A stretch of 64,000 nucleotides of DNA from Arthrobacter pullicola. GTDB lineage: Bacteria > Actinomycetota > Actinomycetes > Actinomycetales > Micrococcaceae. The notes beneath the pieces are model-generated. The model was not told where the DNA came from. It worked only from the letters and a program-made list of their open reading frames with translations, and searched no databases. Shown here one piece after another: positions 41,585-49,878 of the stretch (positions are counted from its first letter, which is position 1; each line of letters begins with the position of its first letter). The DNA is taken from NCBI RefSeq assembly GCF_014836875.1, contig NZ_JACSQC010000001.1, forward strand, positions 310,001 to 374,000, written 5' to 3'. The position numbers and the translations under genes were made by a program.

Positions 41585-42166
41585 CTAAGCGGTCTCGTAA
41601 ACCCCGACCGCTGCACGGGCTAGACGGCGGCCGGTTTCGATGGGTGAGGCCGGGGTGCCGCGGAGGAATGCAGCCAGGGTCCCGTTATAGGCCAGCACGA
41701 CGTCGTCCGCCAGTTCCGCGGCCCGGGGGCCGGCCAGGGGGCGGGCGAGGTGCCGGAGGCGCTCGCTGAGCAGGGCGGTTTCCGCGGTGACGACGTCGCC
41801 AATTTCCCCCGGGGCATCGGGAAGCTCGGTTGCCGTGGCCAGGAAGGCGCACCAGCGTGCAGCCGGGAGCCGGCGCCCGCGGTAGACCTCGAGGGCATCA
41901 AAAACAGCGAGCAGCCGCCCCTGATCGTCACCTGCGGAGATGATGCACTCGTCCCAGACGGACCGCCAATCGGCGAGGCGGAGACGCAGGGCCTCGGCCA
42001 GCAGGCCGTCCTTGCTGCCGAACTGTGCGTACAAGGTGGCAGTGGAGACTTCGGCCTGCCGCAGCAGGTCATCGACGGGTGTGGCCCGGATGCCGTTGGT
42101 GAACAGCACCCGGTCGGCTGCCTGGAGCAGCCGGGTGCGCGCCGATGGTCGCTGGACGGTGGTCAT
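41585..42166 (-). CDS. TetR-family transcriptional regulator
   Basis: 193 aa. The N-terminal HTH spans residues 10-55: RLLQAADRVLFTNGIRATPVDDLLRQAEVSTATLYAQFGSKDGLL. The helical ligand domain follows. It diverges from an MFS exporter gene; a perfect 16-bp palindrome lies between them. The FMN reductase gene is directly downstream, so a small regulon of efflux and reductase is likely. Confidence 0.88.
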   Translation of the reverse strand: MTTVQRPSARTRLLQAADRVLFTNGIRATPVDDLLRQAEVSTATLYAQFGSKDGLLAEALRLRLADWRSVWDECIISAGDDQGRLLAVFDALEVYRGRRLPAARWCAFLATATELPDAPGEIGDVVTAETALLSERLRHLARPLAGPRAAELADDVVLAYNGTLAAFLRGTPASPIETGRRLARAAVGVYETA

Positions 42167-42191
42167 GTCCTAACCCTAGTCACCCCTGTTC

Positions 42192-42207
42192 CAGAACGGT
42201 AGTTCTG
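42192..42207. promoter_or_regulatory. CAGAAC-GGTA-GTTCTG palindrome, candidate TetR operator
   Basis: Perfect 6-bp arms between the divergent TetR and MFS genes, 26 bp from the regulator start. GTTCTGTT recurs at 42224-42231 inside GCGTTCTGTTCGT, suggesting a second half-site. The spacing fits steric repression of both promoters. Confidence 0.55.
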
Positions 42208-42254
42208 TTGTACTGTAACGAGCGTTCTGTTCGTCGAAGTCTGGGAGGTCAGCC

Positions 42255-43424
42255 GTGCGAAACCTGGTGATCAGCGGGATGGCCCTGATCGCGGCCACAT
42301 ATGGGCTGGCGCGCTTTGGCTTCGGCTTCTTCCTGCCGCGGTTTACCGAGGCTTTTGACCTGTCGCCATCCCTCTCCGGGGCAATCCAAGCTGGCAGTTT
42401 CCTGTCCTACTGCGTCACTGCCGCTGCCGCAGCGCGCCTGGGCGCCTGCCCACGCCTCGTCGTCGCCTGCGCCGGTGCCACGGCGGCCCTCGGAGCAGCG
42501 GGAGTTGCTGCCGCACCGAATGCCGGGATCCTCGCCGCCGGCGTGGTGATTGCCGGGGGCGGAGCCGGGTTCGCGACACCAGGACTGGTCAGGCTGATCG
42601 AGCGGAACATCGCTGCCGCACGGCAGGAAAGCGCACAGACGGTCGTGAACGCCGGAACTGGGGCCGGAATCGTGGCCGCCGGTGTCCTATTGATCCTCAC
42701 AGCGGGACAGTGGCGGCTTGGCTGGGCAGGAATCGCCGTCCTCTCCGCCCTATCAGCCGCCGCCGTCCTCCGTTCCGACCGGTCTTCTCCCGGACCGGCC
42801 GAAGGAGAATCAGGAACAGCCGATCCGCCGCGGCTGCGGTTTGGGCGCCTGGCTGCGCTGGCCAAACCGCTGGGCAAGCCGCTGGCCGCGGCCCTCCTGG
42901 CCGGTGCCTCCAGCGCGGCCGTCTGGACTTTTGGCCGCACCGTCATCGCCGGAGCGGGCAGCGGCACACAGATGCACTCCGTCACGGCGTGGATGGTTTT
43001 GGGAGCATTCGGCGTACTGGGCGCCTTCGCGGGCAAGCTGGTCCAGGCCGCCAGCGTGCGAACAGCCTGGACCGGGACGGTGCTGGCCATGGCCGCCGCG
43101 ACCTTCCTCCTGGGCGTCGCGCCGGGGACCCCGGTGGCTGCTTTTGCCGCAGCCGCACTCTTCGGCGGAGGTTATACCGCGATGAGCGGTGTCCTCATCG
43201 TCTGGGCGGTCCGCGCGGTCCCGGACCAGGCCTCCGCCGGAACGGTGGTCCTGTTCATAGCCCTCGCCATCGGACAGGCAGCCGGCTCAGCGGTGCTGGG
43301 AGCCTTGTTCCGGGAAGATAGTCCGACGCCGGCCTTTACCGCCGCCGCTGTCGTCGGCATCCTGGCCGTACTGCCCGCCGTGTGGTCCCGGCAGAAGACG
43401 CCGCGGCGCTTGTACGCTGGCTGA
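42255..43424 (+). CDS. MFS transporter (YbfB/CynX-like)
   Basis: 389 aa, GTG start after GGGAGGTCAGCC. Twelve helices. The opening ALIAATYGLARFGFGFFLPRF and GGGAGFATPGLVRLIERN are characteristic of YbfB/YjiJ-like major facilitator proteins. The role is probably efflux of a small compound under control of the divergent TetR. A LysR gene follows immediately. Confidence 0.83.
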   Translation: MRNLVISGMALIAATYGLARFGFGFFLPRFTEAFDLSPSLSGAIQAGSFLSYCVTAAAAARLGACPRLVVACAGATAALGAAGVAAAPNAGILAAGVVIAGGGAGFATPGLVRLIERNIAAARQESAQTVVNAGTGAGIVAAGVLLILTAGQWRLGWAGIAVLSALSAAAVLRSDRSSPGPAEGESGTADPPRLRFGRLAALAKPLGKPLAAALLAGASSAAVWTFGRTVIAGAGSGTQMHSVTAWMVLGAFGVLGAFAGKLVQAASVRTAWTGTVLAMAAATFLLGVAPGTPVAAFAAAALFGGGYTAMSGVLIVWAVRAVPDQASAGTVVLFIALAIGQAAGSAVLGALFREDSPTPAFTAAAVVGILAVLPAVWSRQKTPRRLYAG

Positions 43425-44423
43425 GTGGTCAAATTCACCCTCAAACAGATCCAGTATTTCGTTGCTGTCGCCGATCACAGCTCAATTTCTGCCGCGGCAA
43501 CGGCCAGCCACATCTCCCAGGCGGCGATGTCGCAGGCACTGTCGGATCTGGAGCGGGTTGTCGGAGCCCAGCTAGTCGTCCGGCACCGCTCCCGCGGGGT
43601 GGTGCTAACCGGTGTAGGGCAGCAGTTCCTGGCCGACGTCCGGGGCCTGGTCCGCCATGCCGGTGAAGTGCAGAACAGTATTATCGAGCGCCAGCAGGGG
43701 CTGGTGGGTCCGCTGGCGATCGGCTGCTACAGCACGCTGGCGGCGTTCTGGGTTCCTGTGATCAGCGAACGGTTCATCAAACCCAATCCCCGGCTGGACG
43801 TCACCATGGAGGAGGGTGAAGCGGTGCAGCTGCAGCACCGCATGCAGGAAGGATCCCTGGATGCAGTACTGACCCACACCCGCCACCTCCTGCCCGGAGT
43901 GCAGGCGCGGACGGTGAAGGTCGGCCGGCCCTATGTGCTCCTCGCGGCAGGCCACCCGCTCGCCTCACGGAAGAGCATTCGGCTGGCGGAGCTTGCCACT
44001 GAGGACTTTGTCTCCCTGGACATTCCCTCGGTCCGGGATAACCAGTTGGTGAACCTCCGGCTGTCCGGGCTGGATCCGAAAATTGCCTGGAGGTCCTCCA
44101 GCTTTGAGGCAGTCCGCGGCATGGTGGCCCGCGGCCTTGGCTACACCGTGCTGGTGCAGCGGCCGCCGGTGAACACCAGCTACGACGGCCTGCCCCTGGC
44201 AACGGTGGAAATCGACGGGACGGTGGGTCACAGCGACATTTGCGTTGCCTATGCCAGCGTCACGCGGCCCAGCCTCCGCCTGCGGGCTTTCCTCGATTTC
44301 TGTGCGGAGGCGGGCACTGCCGGAGACAGTGCCGGCAGCCCCGTGGCCGGACCGGAAGCCGCTGCGGGTGATGCGGCAGCTGCCGGGCAGACACCCGGAA
44401 GGACTACAGGTCCTCCGCAGTGA
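43425..44423 (+). CDS. LysR-family transcriptional regulator
   Basis: 332 aa, GTG directly after the MFS stop. N-terminal winged HTH FTLKQIQYFVAVADHSSISAAATASHISQAAMSQALSDLERVVG, then a two-lobe substrate domain starting GPLAIGCYSTLAAFWVPVI. An Ala/Gly/Pro-rich tail of about 35 residues is unusual. Its 3' end overlaps the convergent MHS transporter gene by 20 bp. It may regulate that transporter and the linked MBL hydrolase. Confidence 0.88.
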   Translation: MVKFTLKQIQYFVAVADHSSISAAATASHISQAAMSQALSDLERVVGAQLVVRHRSRGVVLTGVGQQFLADVRGLVRHAGEVQNSIIERQQGLVGPLAIGCYSTLAAFWVPVISERFIKPNPRLDVTMEEGEAVQLQHRMQEGSLDAVLTHTRHLLPGVQARTVKVGRPYVLLAAGHPLASRKSIRLAELATEDFVSLDIPSVRDNQLVNLRLSGLDPKIAWRSSSFEAVRGMVARGLGYTVLVQRPPVNTSYDGLPLATVEIDGTVGHSDICVAYASVTRPSLRLRAFLDFCAEAGTAGDSAGSPVAGPEAAAGDAAAAGQTPGRTTGPPQ

Positions 44424-45762
44424 GGTCCTGGTCCTTGCCCTCTTTCACCCCGAGCAGGCACAGCCCGGCGAGGATGAACGCACCGCACCACGCCACGGCC
44501 ACCAGCCAGAGTTCGCCCCCGGCTACCAGCACCAGGCCCGTGGCGATCATGGGTGTGAAGCCGGCTCCGAGTGTGGAGGAGAGCTGGTACACCAGGGAAG
44601 CGCCGGTGTAGCGCACCCGGGTGGGGAACAGCTCGGCGGTGAACGCGCCAAATGGACCGAAGATCGTGCCCTGAATAACGCCATTGGCCAGGAACAATCC
44701 GATTGCGAACAGCCACAGCTCCCCGGCATCCAACATCCACATGATGGGGAAGGCCAGCAAAGCGCCGGCGGTGATGCCGATCAGCATCACCGGGCGGCGG
44801 CCAATCCTGTCGCAGTACCTGGCAGCGAACCAGATGGCCACGACTGTCAGAGCTGCACCCACGGCCTTGATGTTGAGCACGCTGGTGCGGTCCATGCCGG
44901 CGGTCTCAACGACATAGGAGACGGCCCACACCGTCATCAGCCCCTGCACCGTATAGGAGCTCATCCCAACCAGGGTGCCCATAATGACGTTCTTCGGGTA
45001 CTTGGTCAGGACCTCGAGAATGGGGATTTTCTTCTCCTCCGCCTTGTCCTCGAGGGCCAGGAACAGCGGGGATTCGGCGACCTTCAGCCGGATGATCAGG
45101 CCTATGCCGATGAGCACCACGCTGAGCAGGAACGGGACCCGCCATCCCCAGGCCAGGAACTGCTCGTCCGGCAGAACTGACACGGCGGACACCGCGAGGG
45201 TAGCCATCACAGCTCCGGCGGGCCCGCCCATGTTCGCGAAGCTGGCGGCGAAGCCGCGGCGTTCCTTGGGCGCATGTTCGAGTGCCATCAGCATGGCACC
45301 GCCCCATTCACCGCCGACGGCGAGTCCCTGGATGACGCGCAGGCAGATCAAAGCCACCGGGGCAGCCATCCCGATTTGGGCGGTGGTGGGCAGCAAGCCA
45401 ATCACGGTGGTGGCAACACCCATCAGCAGCATGGAGGTGATCAGCACACCCTTGCGGCCAAGCCGGTCACCGAAATGCCCGAAGATAATGCCGCCCAGCG
45501 GGCGGGCAACGTAGCCCACGGCCAGGGTCGCAAAAGATGCGAGAATGCCCACGGCCGGGTCCAGGTCCACGAAGAAAACGCTGTTGAAGACCAGGGCTGC
45601 CGCCGTGGCGTACAGGATGAAGTCGTAGAACTCGATGGCGCTGCCGATGAAACTTGAGGCCAGGATGCGCCGCATCTCCGGGGTGTTCAGACTGGGGATT
45701 TTCAACTGATCTTCCGGCTGGCCCCCGGCGGAAGTTCCGGGCGCCGCTGTGTCCTGGCTCAT
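44404..45762 (-). CDS. MHS-family (metabolite:H+ symporter) MFS transporter
   Basis: 452 aa, twelve helices. MHS signatures: SFIGSAIEFYDFILYATAAAL near residue 37, VGYVARPLGGIIFGHFGDRLGRK and QGLAVGGEWGGAMLMALEHAP. Such symporters (ProP, ShiA, KgtP) import organic acids or osmolytes. Its start overlaps the stop of the MBL hydrolase gene (ATGA), so the pair may import and process one carboxylate ester or lactone. Confidence 0.9.
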   Translation of the reverse strand: MSQDTAAPGTSAGGQPEDQLKIPSLNTPEMRRILASSFIGSAIEFYDFILYATAAALVFNSVFFVDLDPAVGILASFATLAVGYVARPLGGIIFGHFGDRLGRKGVLITSMLLMGVATTVIGLLPTTAQIGMAAPVALICLRVIQGLAVGGEWGGAMLMALEHAPKERRGFAASFANMGGPAGAVMATLAVSAVSVLPDEQFLAWGWRVPFLLSVVLIGIGLIIRLKVAESPLFLALEDKAEEKKIPILEVLTKYPKNVIMGTLVGMSSYTVQGLMTVWAVSYVVETAGMDRTSVLNIKAVGAALTVVAIWFAARYCDRIGRRPVMLIGITAGALLAFPIMWMLDAGELWLFAIGLFLANGVIQGTIFGPFGAFTAELFPTRVRYTGASLVYQLSSTLGAGFTPMIATGLVLVAGGELWLVAVAWCGAFILAGLCLLGVKEGKDQDLTAEDL

Positions 45763-46832
45763 CGGCTGACCGCCGTTTCGGCGCCAGTGGCGGATGTTCC
45801 TGTGGCCGTCCAGCCGGAGGAGGAGAAGGGGATCACTTCCAGGTCATTCGGAACCAGGAAGGTGCCCCTGAAGCTGCTGCCATGCGACCGCCAGACTTCG
45901 TCCGGCGTGGTTCCCGGCACCAGGTGGTGCAGTGCCAGTGTGCGCGCGCCGGCGCGGTGGCCTATCTCCACTGCTTGCGCTGGCGACGTGTGGGACTTGC
46001 GGTGATGGTCAATCGAGGCCTGGGCCTCCTCGGAAGCGGTGTCCCCGTAGGCTCGCTGCACCCAGTCGAAATCGATCGCCTCGTGCAGCAGCAGCTCAGT
46101 TCCCTGGGCAAGCCGGACCAGGTTTTCGCAGGGTGCCGTGTCGCCGGAGATAGTCACGGATCCCTCCGCCGTATCGAAGCGGAAAGCGAAGGCCGGTGCG
46201 ATCGGCGGATGCTGCACCAGAGTGGCGGTCACGGTGACCAGATCATCGCGGTAGATTTCGAACGGCTCCATCTGCGCCGGTGTCGGATTGTCGTTGGGGT
46301 GGTAGCCAGCCTCGGCCGGGATAACGATGTCCCCGGCGGTGAAGTAGTCCAGCGGCGACGGACGCAGGGCATCAATCACCCTGTCATTGAGATCCGTGGC
46401 GTAGGCCTGCATGAGGTGGTGGAACATCTGCGCGGTCCCCGGCGTCGGCAGGCCCGGAAAAACCGGCGACGGCGGCACCACGGCCCGCGGCGACGCGGGA
46501 GGAAGCGCCCCCCGGTTGCCCGGGCCCAGGATTCTGATCGGTTGCTGGTCCTTCGCGAGCGTGAAGAGGCCAAAGACCGCCAGCCCGGCCAGGTCAATGG
46601 TGTGGTCGGAGTGCAGGTGGGTCAGGAAAATGCCGCGGAGCGAGGAAATAGGCAGCCCGGCTCTGGCGAGCTGGCGTCCCACGCCGGTACCGGCATCGAC
46701 CAGGTACACCGCCTCACCAACAACAACGGCGGTGGCGATGCCGCTGCGGCGCCCGGCATTCTCGCCTGTCCACCAGCGCGGGCCGCCGGCGGTCCCCAGT
46801 GTGACCACGTGCGGATTGAGAGACGTAGACAT
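45759..46832 (-). CDS. MBL-fold metallo-hydrolase
   Basis: 357 aa from ATG at 46832, which has CAGGAG nine bases upstream. Zinc motif THLHSDHTIDL (HxHxDH) near residue 74, third His after GDTAPCENLV and the HHL near the end complete the site. Overall layout is like arylsulfatase AtsA/ribonuclease Z-type enzymes rather than lactamases. The substrate is unknown. First gene of a two-gene unit with the MHS transporter. Confidence 0.87.
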   Translation of the reverse strand: MSTSLNPHVVTLGTAGGPRWWTGENAGRRSGIATAVVVGEAVYLVDAGTGVGRQLARAGLPISSLRGIFLTHLHSDHTIDLAGLAVFGLFTLAKDQQPIRILGPGNRGALPPASPRAVVPPSPVFPGLPTPGTAQMFHHLMQAYATDLNDRVIDALRPSPLDYFTAGDIVIPAEAGYHPNDNPTPAQMEPFEIYRDDLVTVTATLVQHPPIAPAFAFRFDTAEGSVTISGDTAPCENLVRLAQGTELLLHEAIDFDWVQRAYGDTASEEAQASIDHHRKSHTSPAQAVEIGHRAGARTLALHHLVPGTTPDEVWRSHGSSFRGTFLVPNDLEVIPFSSSGWTATGTSATGAETAVSR

Positions 46833-46932
46833 GATTTCAACTCCTGAGAGTGCCAATCCGCAGGAAAGCCCGCGGAACCTCACTCCATGATGGAGATCAC
46901 ACTAACCACTGTAAAACTGTAATATCCGTCCA

Positions 46933-46959
46933 AGTTCATCGGTTTTGCTTATATGAACT
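46933..46959. promoter_or_regulatory. AGTTCAT-N13-ATGAACT inverted repeat in divergent interval
   Basis: Perfect 7-bp arms between the MBL-hydrolase and CynX-type genes. Nearby the direct repeat ACTGTAA occurs twice (about 46907-46921), A+T-rich against the background. It probably marks promoter and operator sequences for the minus-strand unit; the convergent LysR regulator is a candidate binder. Confidence 0.35.
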
Positions 46960-46995
46960 GACTTCTACCGGAGGGACCCCCGGGCACCTCCGTTT

Positions 46996-47008
46996 TGTCC
47001 ACTGGACA
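46996..47008. promoter_or_regulatory. TGTCC-ACT-GGACA palindrome before the CynX-type gene
   Basis: Perfect 5-bp arms 65 bp ahead of the transporter start, with a further GTCC right after it. The form resembles operators of GntR-type regulators, but no such gene is adjacent. Confidence 0.35.
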
Positions 47009-47072
47009 GTGTCCCCCTACCGTGGTCCCGTAGGTGCGCACCGTCGTCCTGCGGAAAGGACACCGGATCCAG

Positions 47073-48314
47073 ATGGGGAACAGTACTGCCGTGGCCGTGG
47101 CCGTGGCGGTGGCGGCGCCGGACCGGACACCGGGCCCGGGGGCGCCTGCGGGTAAGCGCGGGCTGCTCCTGCTCGGAATCTGCATCGTGCTGGTCGGGCT
47201 GAATCTCCGCACCGTCTTTTCCAGCTTTTCCGCGATCCTTCCGGAGATCACCGCGGCATCAGGGATTCCTCCCGGCCTGGTGACGGTGCTGACCACCGGG
47301 CCGGTGCTGCTGCTCGGGCTCGCAGCCCCGGCCGCCCCGCCGCTGGCCCGGCGGTTCGGAACCGAACGGACTATCCTGGCCGCGATGGCAGTTCTGACAG
47401 CGGGGCTCGCTGTCCGCGGAATCGGCGAATTCCCCTCGATGGTGGCCGGAACCATCGCGGCGGGCGCAGGAATCGGCGTTGTCAATGTCCTGCTGCCCAC
47501 GCTCGTCAAGCGGGACTTCCAGCACCGGCTGGGCCTGATGAGCGGGCTGTACACCGGTGCCATCTGCGCGGCTGCCGCGCTCGGCGCCGGTCTCACACAC
47601 CCGCTGCTGGAGGCGACCGGCTCCTGGCAGGCGGCGCTGGGTTTCTGGGCGCTGCCGGCCGCCGTCGTCGTCCTGCTCTTCGCGCCGCTGGCCCTGCGGC
47701 GCCGTCCCAGCCGCGTCGACCGGCAAGCGGCGGCCGGCCCCTCGGTCTGGGGTTCACCGCTGGCCTGGCAGATCACTGCTTTTATGGCCCTGCAGGCCAT
47801 GATGTCCTTCAGCGTTTTCGCCTGGCTGGCGCCGATCCTGCGCGACCGGGGGATCGACGGCGGAACGGCCGGCTATGTTGTGGCCGGCTCCATCGTGGTG
47901 CAGGTCCTGGGATCCTTCCTCGCACCGCCCCTGGCTGCGCGGCTGCGGAGCCAGGGCTGGCTGAATGCTGTGATCGCGCTGCTCACCGGCACCGGATTCG
48001 CCCTGGTGATCCTTGGTCCGCTGGAACTGGTGTGGCTCTGGGCGGTGATGCTCGGCGTCGGGCAGGGCAGCCTGACCGCACTCGCACTGACCATGATCGT
48101 GCTGCGCACCCGGAATTCAGGAACCGCGGCGCGGGTGTCCGGCATGATGCAGTGCGTAGGTTACGGCGTGGGATCCTCCGGGACCCTGCTGGTCGGCCTC
48201 CTGCATACGGCCACTGGATCCTTCACCCCGGCCGCGCTGATGTTCCTGGTTATCGGCGCCGCAGCCGCCGTCATGGGCGCCCTGGCCGGACGCCGGCGCT
48301 TTGTGGACGGTTAG
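47073..48314 (+). CDS. CynX/NimT-family MFS transporter
   Basis: 413 aa from ATG 47073; AAAGGA lies about 14 bases upstream. Helix 1 LLLLGICIVLVGLNLRTVFSSFSAILPEI is the typical CynX start, followed by LTTGPVLLLGLAAPAAPPLARRFG and a repeated second half. Relatives carry cyanate or nitroimidazole-type compounds, but the substrate cannot be predicted. An Ala/Val repeat (AVAVAVAVAA) precedes helix 1. Transcribed alone. Confidence 0.85.
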   Translation: MGNSTAVAVAVAVAAPDRTPGPGAPAGKRGLLLLGICIVLVGLNLRTVFSSFSAILPEITAASGIPPGLVTVLTTGPVLLLGLAAPAAPPLARRFGTERTILAAMAVLTAGLAVRGIGEFPSMVAGTIAAGAGIGVVNVLLPTLVKRDFQHRLGLMSGLYTGAICAAAALGAGLTHPLLEATGSWQAALGFWALPAAVVVLLFAPLALRRRPSRVDRQAAAGPSVWGSPLAWQITAFMALQAMMSFSVFAWLAPILRDRGIDGGTAGYVVAGSIVVQVLGSFLAPPLAARLRSQGWLNAVIALLTGTGFALVILGPLELVWLWAVMLGVGQGSLTALALTMIVLRTRNSGTAARVSGMMQCVGYGVGSSGTLLVGLLHTATGSFTPAALMFLVIGAAAAVMGALAGRRRFVDG

Positions 48315-48345
48315 CCGGTTCCACCTCAGGGGCAGCGCCGCGCCG

Positions 48346-49185
48346 TTAGTGCCCCAGGCCAGGCGCCACGCGTGAGAAAGGCGCAGCGATCGTGAAGCCG
48401 TCGAAGGGACCAGGATCGGAAAGTCCCGTTGCCGCGCTGGTGACCAGGACCCACGGATCCGGTTCGTCCGTGAGCAGCACGCTGGTTGGCTGCACCACGG
48501 GCAGGGGTATTCCTGCCAGGAGCGTGGCGTCCTGCGCGTATACGTCCAGGCGGGCTGCGCCCCATACTGCGTTCCAGACCCTGCTCCGGCCGTCAACGTA
48601 CATTCCGTCGGGGGAGCCGTCCGCTGTCTGGGCAAAGGCCCCCGTGTCCGCCGGATCCGCCAGCGTGGAGCGGAGGATCCGGCCCGCTGCCGAATCGGCA
48701 ATGAGCATGCCCCGCCCGTCAGGCAGGAAGACCGGGCCATTGGGGATATCGATGCCGCCCAGCATTTTATCGAGACCGGTGCCCGTGGCATCCCAGCGCC
48801 AGACCGCGCCGTCCGGTTCGGAGCCGTTGTGCACCATCGTGCCGAACCAGAAAGAACCGTCAGGTGCCAGCGCGCCGTCGTTGACGCGGTAGCGTGCCGG
48901 ATCGAGCCCGGTGTCCGCCAGCGGAACGTCCGTACCGTCATCGAGAAGCTGGACGACGCCGGTTCCGGCGATGGCCAGGAGACGGCCGGCGGCGTCCTCC
49001 TGGGCCATGCCGAGGGGCTTTCCGAGCTTGTGCGTGCAGAGGGGCGACGCCTGGGTGCCAGGAGTCCAGACGTACATTTCGCCCTTCAGCAGATCAACCC
49101 ACCGGACCCCGTCCGGGGTTCGGCGCAGTCCTTCTCCCAGCTCGTGGGCGTGGGAACTGATAGGTGTCCATAATTCCGTGCTCAT
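48346..49185 (-). CDS. SMP-30/gluconolactonase family protein
   Basis: 279 aa six-bladed propeller. It starts SSHAHELGEGLRRTPDGVRWVDLLKGEMYVW, with metal ligands expected in GEGL, in RVNDGALAPDGSFWFGTM (Asn/Asp) and in SPDGMYVDGRSRVWNAVWGAAR. It probably hydrolyses a sugar lactone in the cytosol. No partner sugar dehydrogenase is nearby. Confidence 0.87.
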   Translation of the reverse strand: MSTELWTPISSHAHELGEGLRRTPDGVRWVDLLKGEMYVWTPGTQASPLCTHKLGKPLGMAQEDAAGRLLAIAGTGVVQLLDDGTDVPLADTGLDPARYRVNDGALAPDGSFWFGTMVHNGSEPDGAVWRWDATGTGLDKMLGGIDIPNGPVFLPDGRGMLIADSAAGRILRSTLADPADTGAFAQTADGSPDGMYVDGRSRVWNAVWGAARLDVYAQDATLLAGIPLPVVQPTSVLLTDEPDPWVLVTSAATGLSDPGPFDGFTIAAPFSRVAPGLGH

Positions 49186-49345
49186 GCGGTGCCTTCCTGC
49201 GGGTAGCCCCTAGGCTAGCCGCTCCCTTCGAATGGCAGTGGATGTTAGTCTCATCACTGCGAAGGCGGGCACGATCGTTGCTATCAACCTGGCATTTTCC
49301 CGTGGCGGAAAGACCGCCGGGATTCTGATCGAGGGGGAAGTTCCC

Positions 49346-49816
49346 ATGACCACAGATGCCGCTTACCTGGAACGGGCCATTGAACTGGCCACCAGCAACG
49401 TCGCCGGTAACGGCGGACCGTTCGGAGCCGTGATCGTCGCCGCGGACGGGCAGGCCTTTGACGGCGTCAACCGGGTTACTGCCAATAACGATCCGACCGC
49501 CCACGCCGAGGTCACCGCGATCCGCAACGCCTGCGCCGCGCTGGAAACGTTCGACCTGACCGGAGCCGTGCTGTACACCAGCTGCGAGCCTTGCCCCATG
49601 TGCCTGGCATCGGCGCTGTGGGCCCGTGTGGACCGGGTGGTGTTCGCTGCGGACCGGCACGACGCCGCCAGGGCCGGGTTCGACGACGCCGTCTTCTATG
49701 AGTACTTCGAAACCCCGCTGGAAGAGCGCTCCATGCCGGTGACCCAGATTTCCGGGCCGACCCGCAACGATCCCTTCGATGCCTGGAACACAGCCAGTAA
49801 CCGGATCGAGTATTAG
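49346..49816 (+). CDS. guaD: Guanine deaminase (cytidine-deaminase-like fold)
   Basis: 156 aa from ATG 49346 after GGGGGAAGTTCCC; an earlier in-frame start would add 38 unlikely residues. Zinc motifs are PTAHAEVTAIR (HAE, catalytic Glu) and TSCEPCPMCLASA (PCxxC). The C-terminal segment with ERSMPV and PFDAWN, ending in E-Y, resembles the swapped tail of the Bacillus guanine deaminase, supporting guanine over tRNA adenosine as substrate. It converts guanine to xanthine in purine salvage. Confidence 0.85.
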   Translation: MTTDAAYLERAIELATSNVAGNGGPFGAVIVAADGQAFDGVNRVTANNDPTAHAEVTAIRNACAALETFDLTGAVLYTSCEPCPMCLASALWARVDRVVFAADRHDAARAGFDDAVFYEYFETPLEERSMPVTQISGPTRNDPFDAWNTASNRIEY

Positions 49817-49860
49817 GCCCCTGCGGCCCGGTTTTCCGCTGTGCGAGAACCGGCGGGGGC
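49817..49860 (+). terminator. Hairpin after guanine deaminase gene
   Basis: GCCCC (49817-49821) with GGGGC (49856-49860), and within it CCGGTT with AACCGG, form a long imperfect stem right after the stop. It is followed by AAAAAA rather than T residues, so it is not a classical terminator on this strand. Confidence 0.45.
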
Positions 49861-49878
49861 AAAAAACACGTCAGGCGG

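Noticed and set aside
49186-49345. Purine riboswitch before guanine deaminase
   Set aside because: I could not find the conserved three-way-junction words of the purine aptamer in this stretch.
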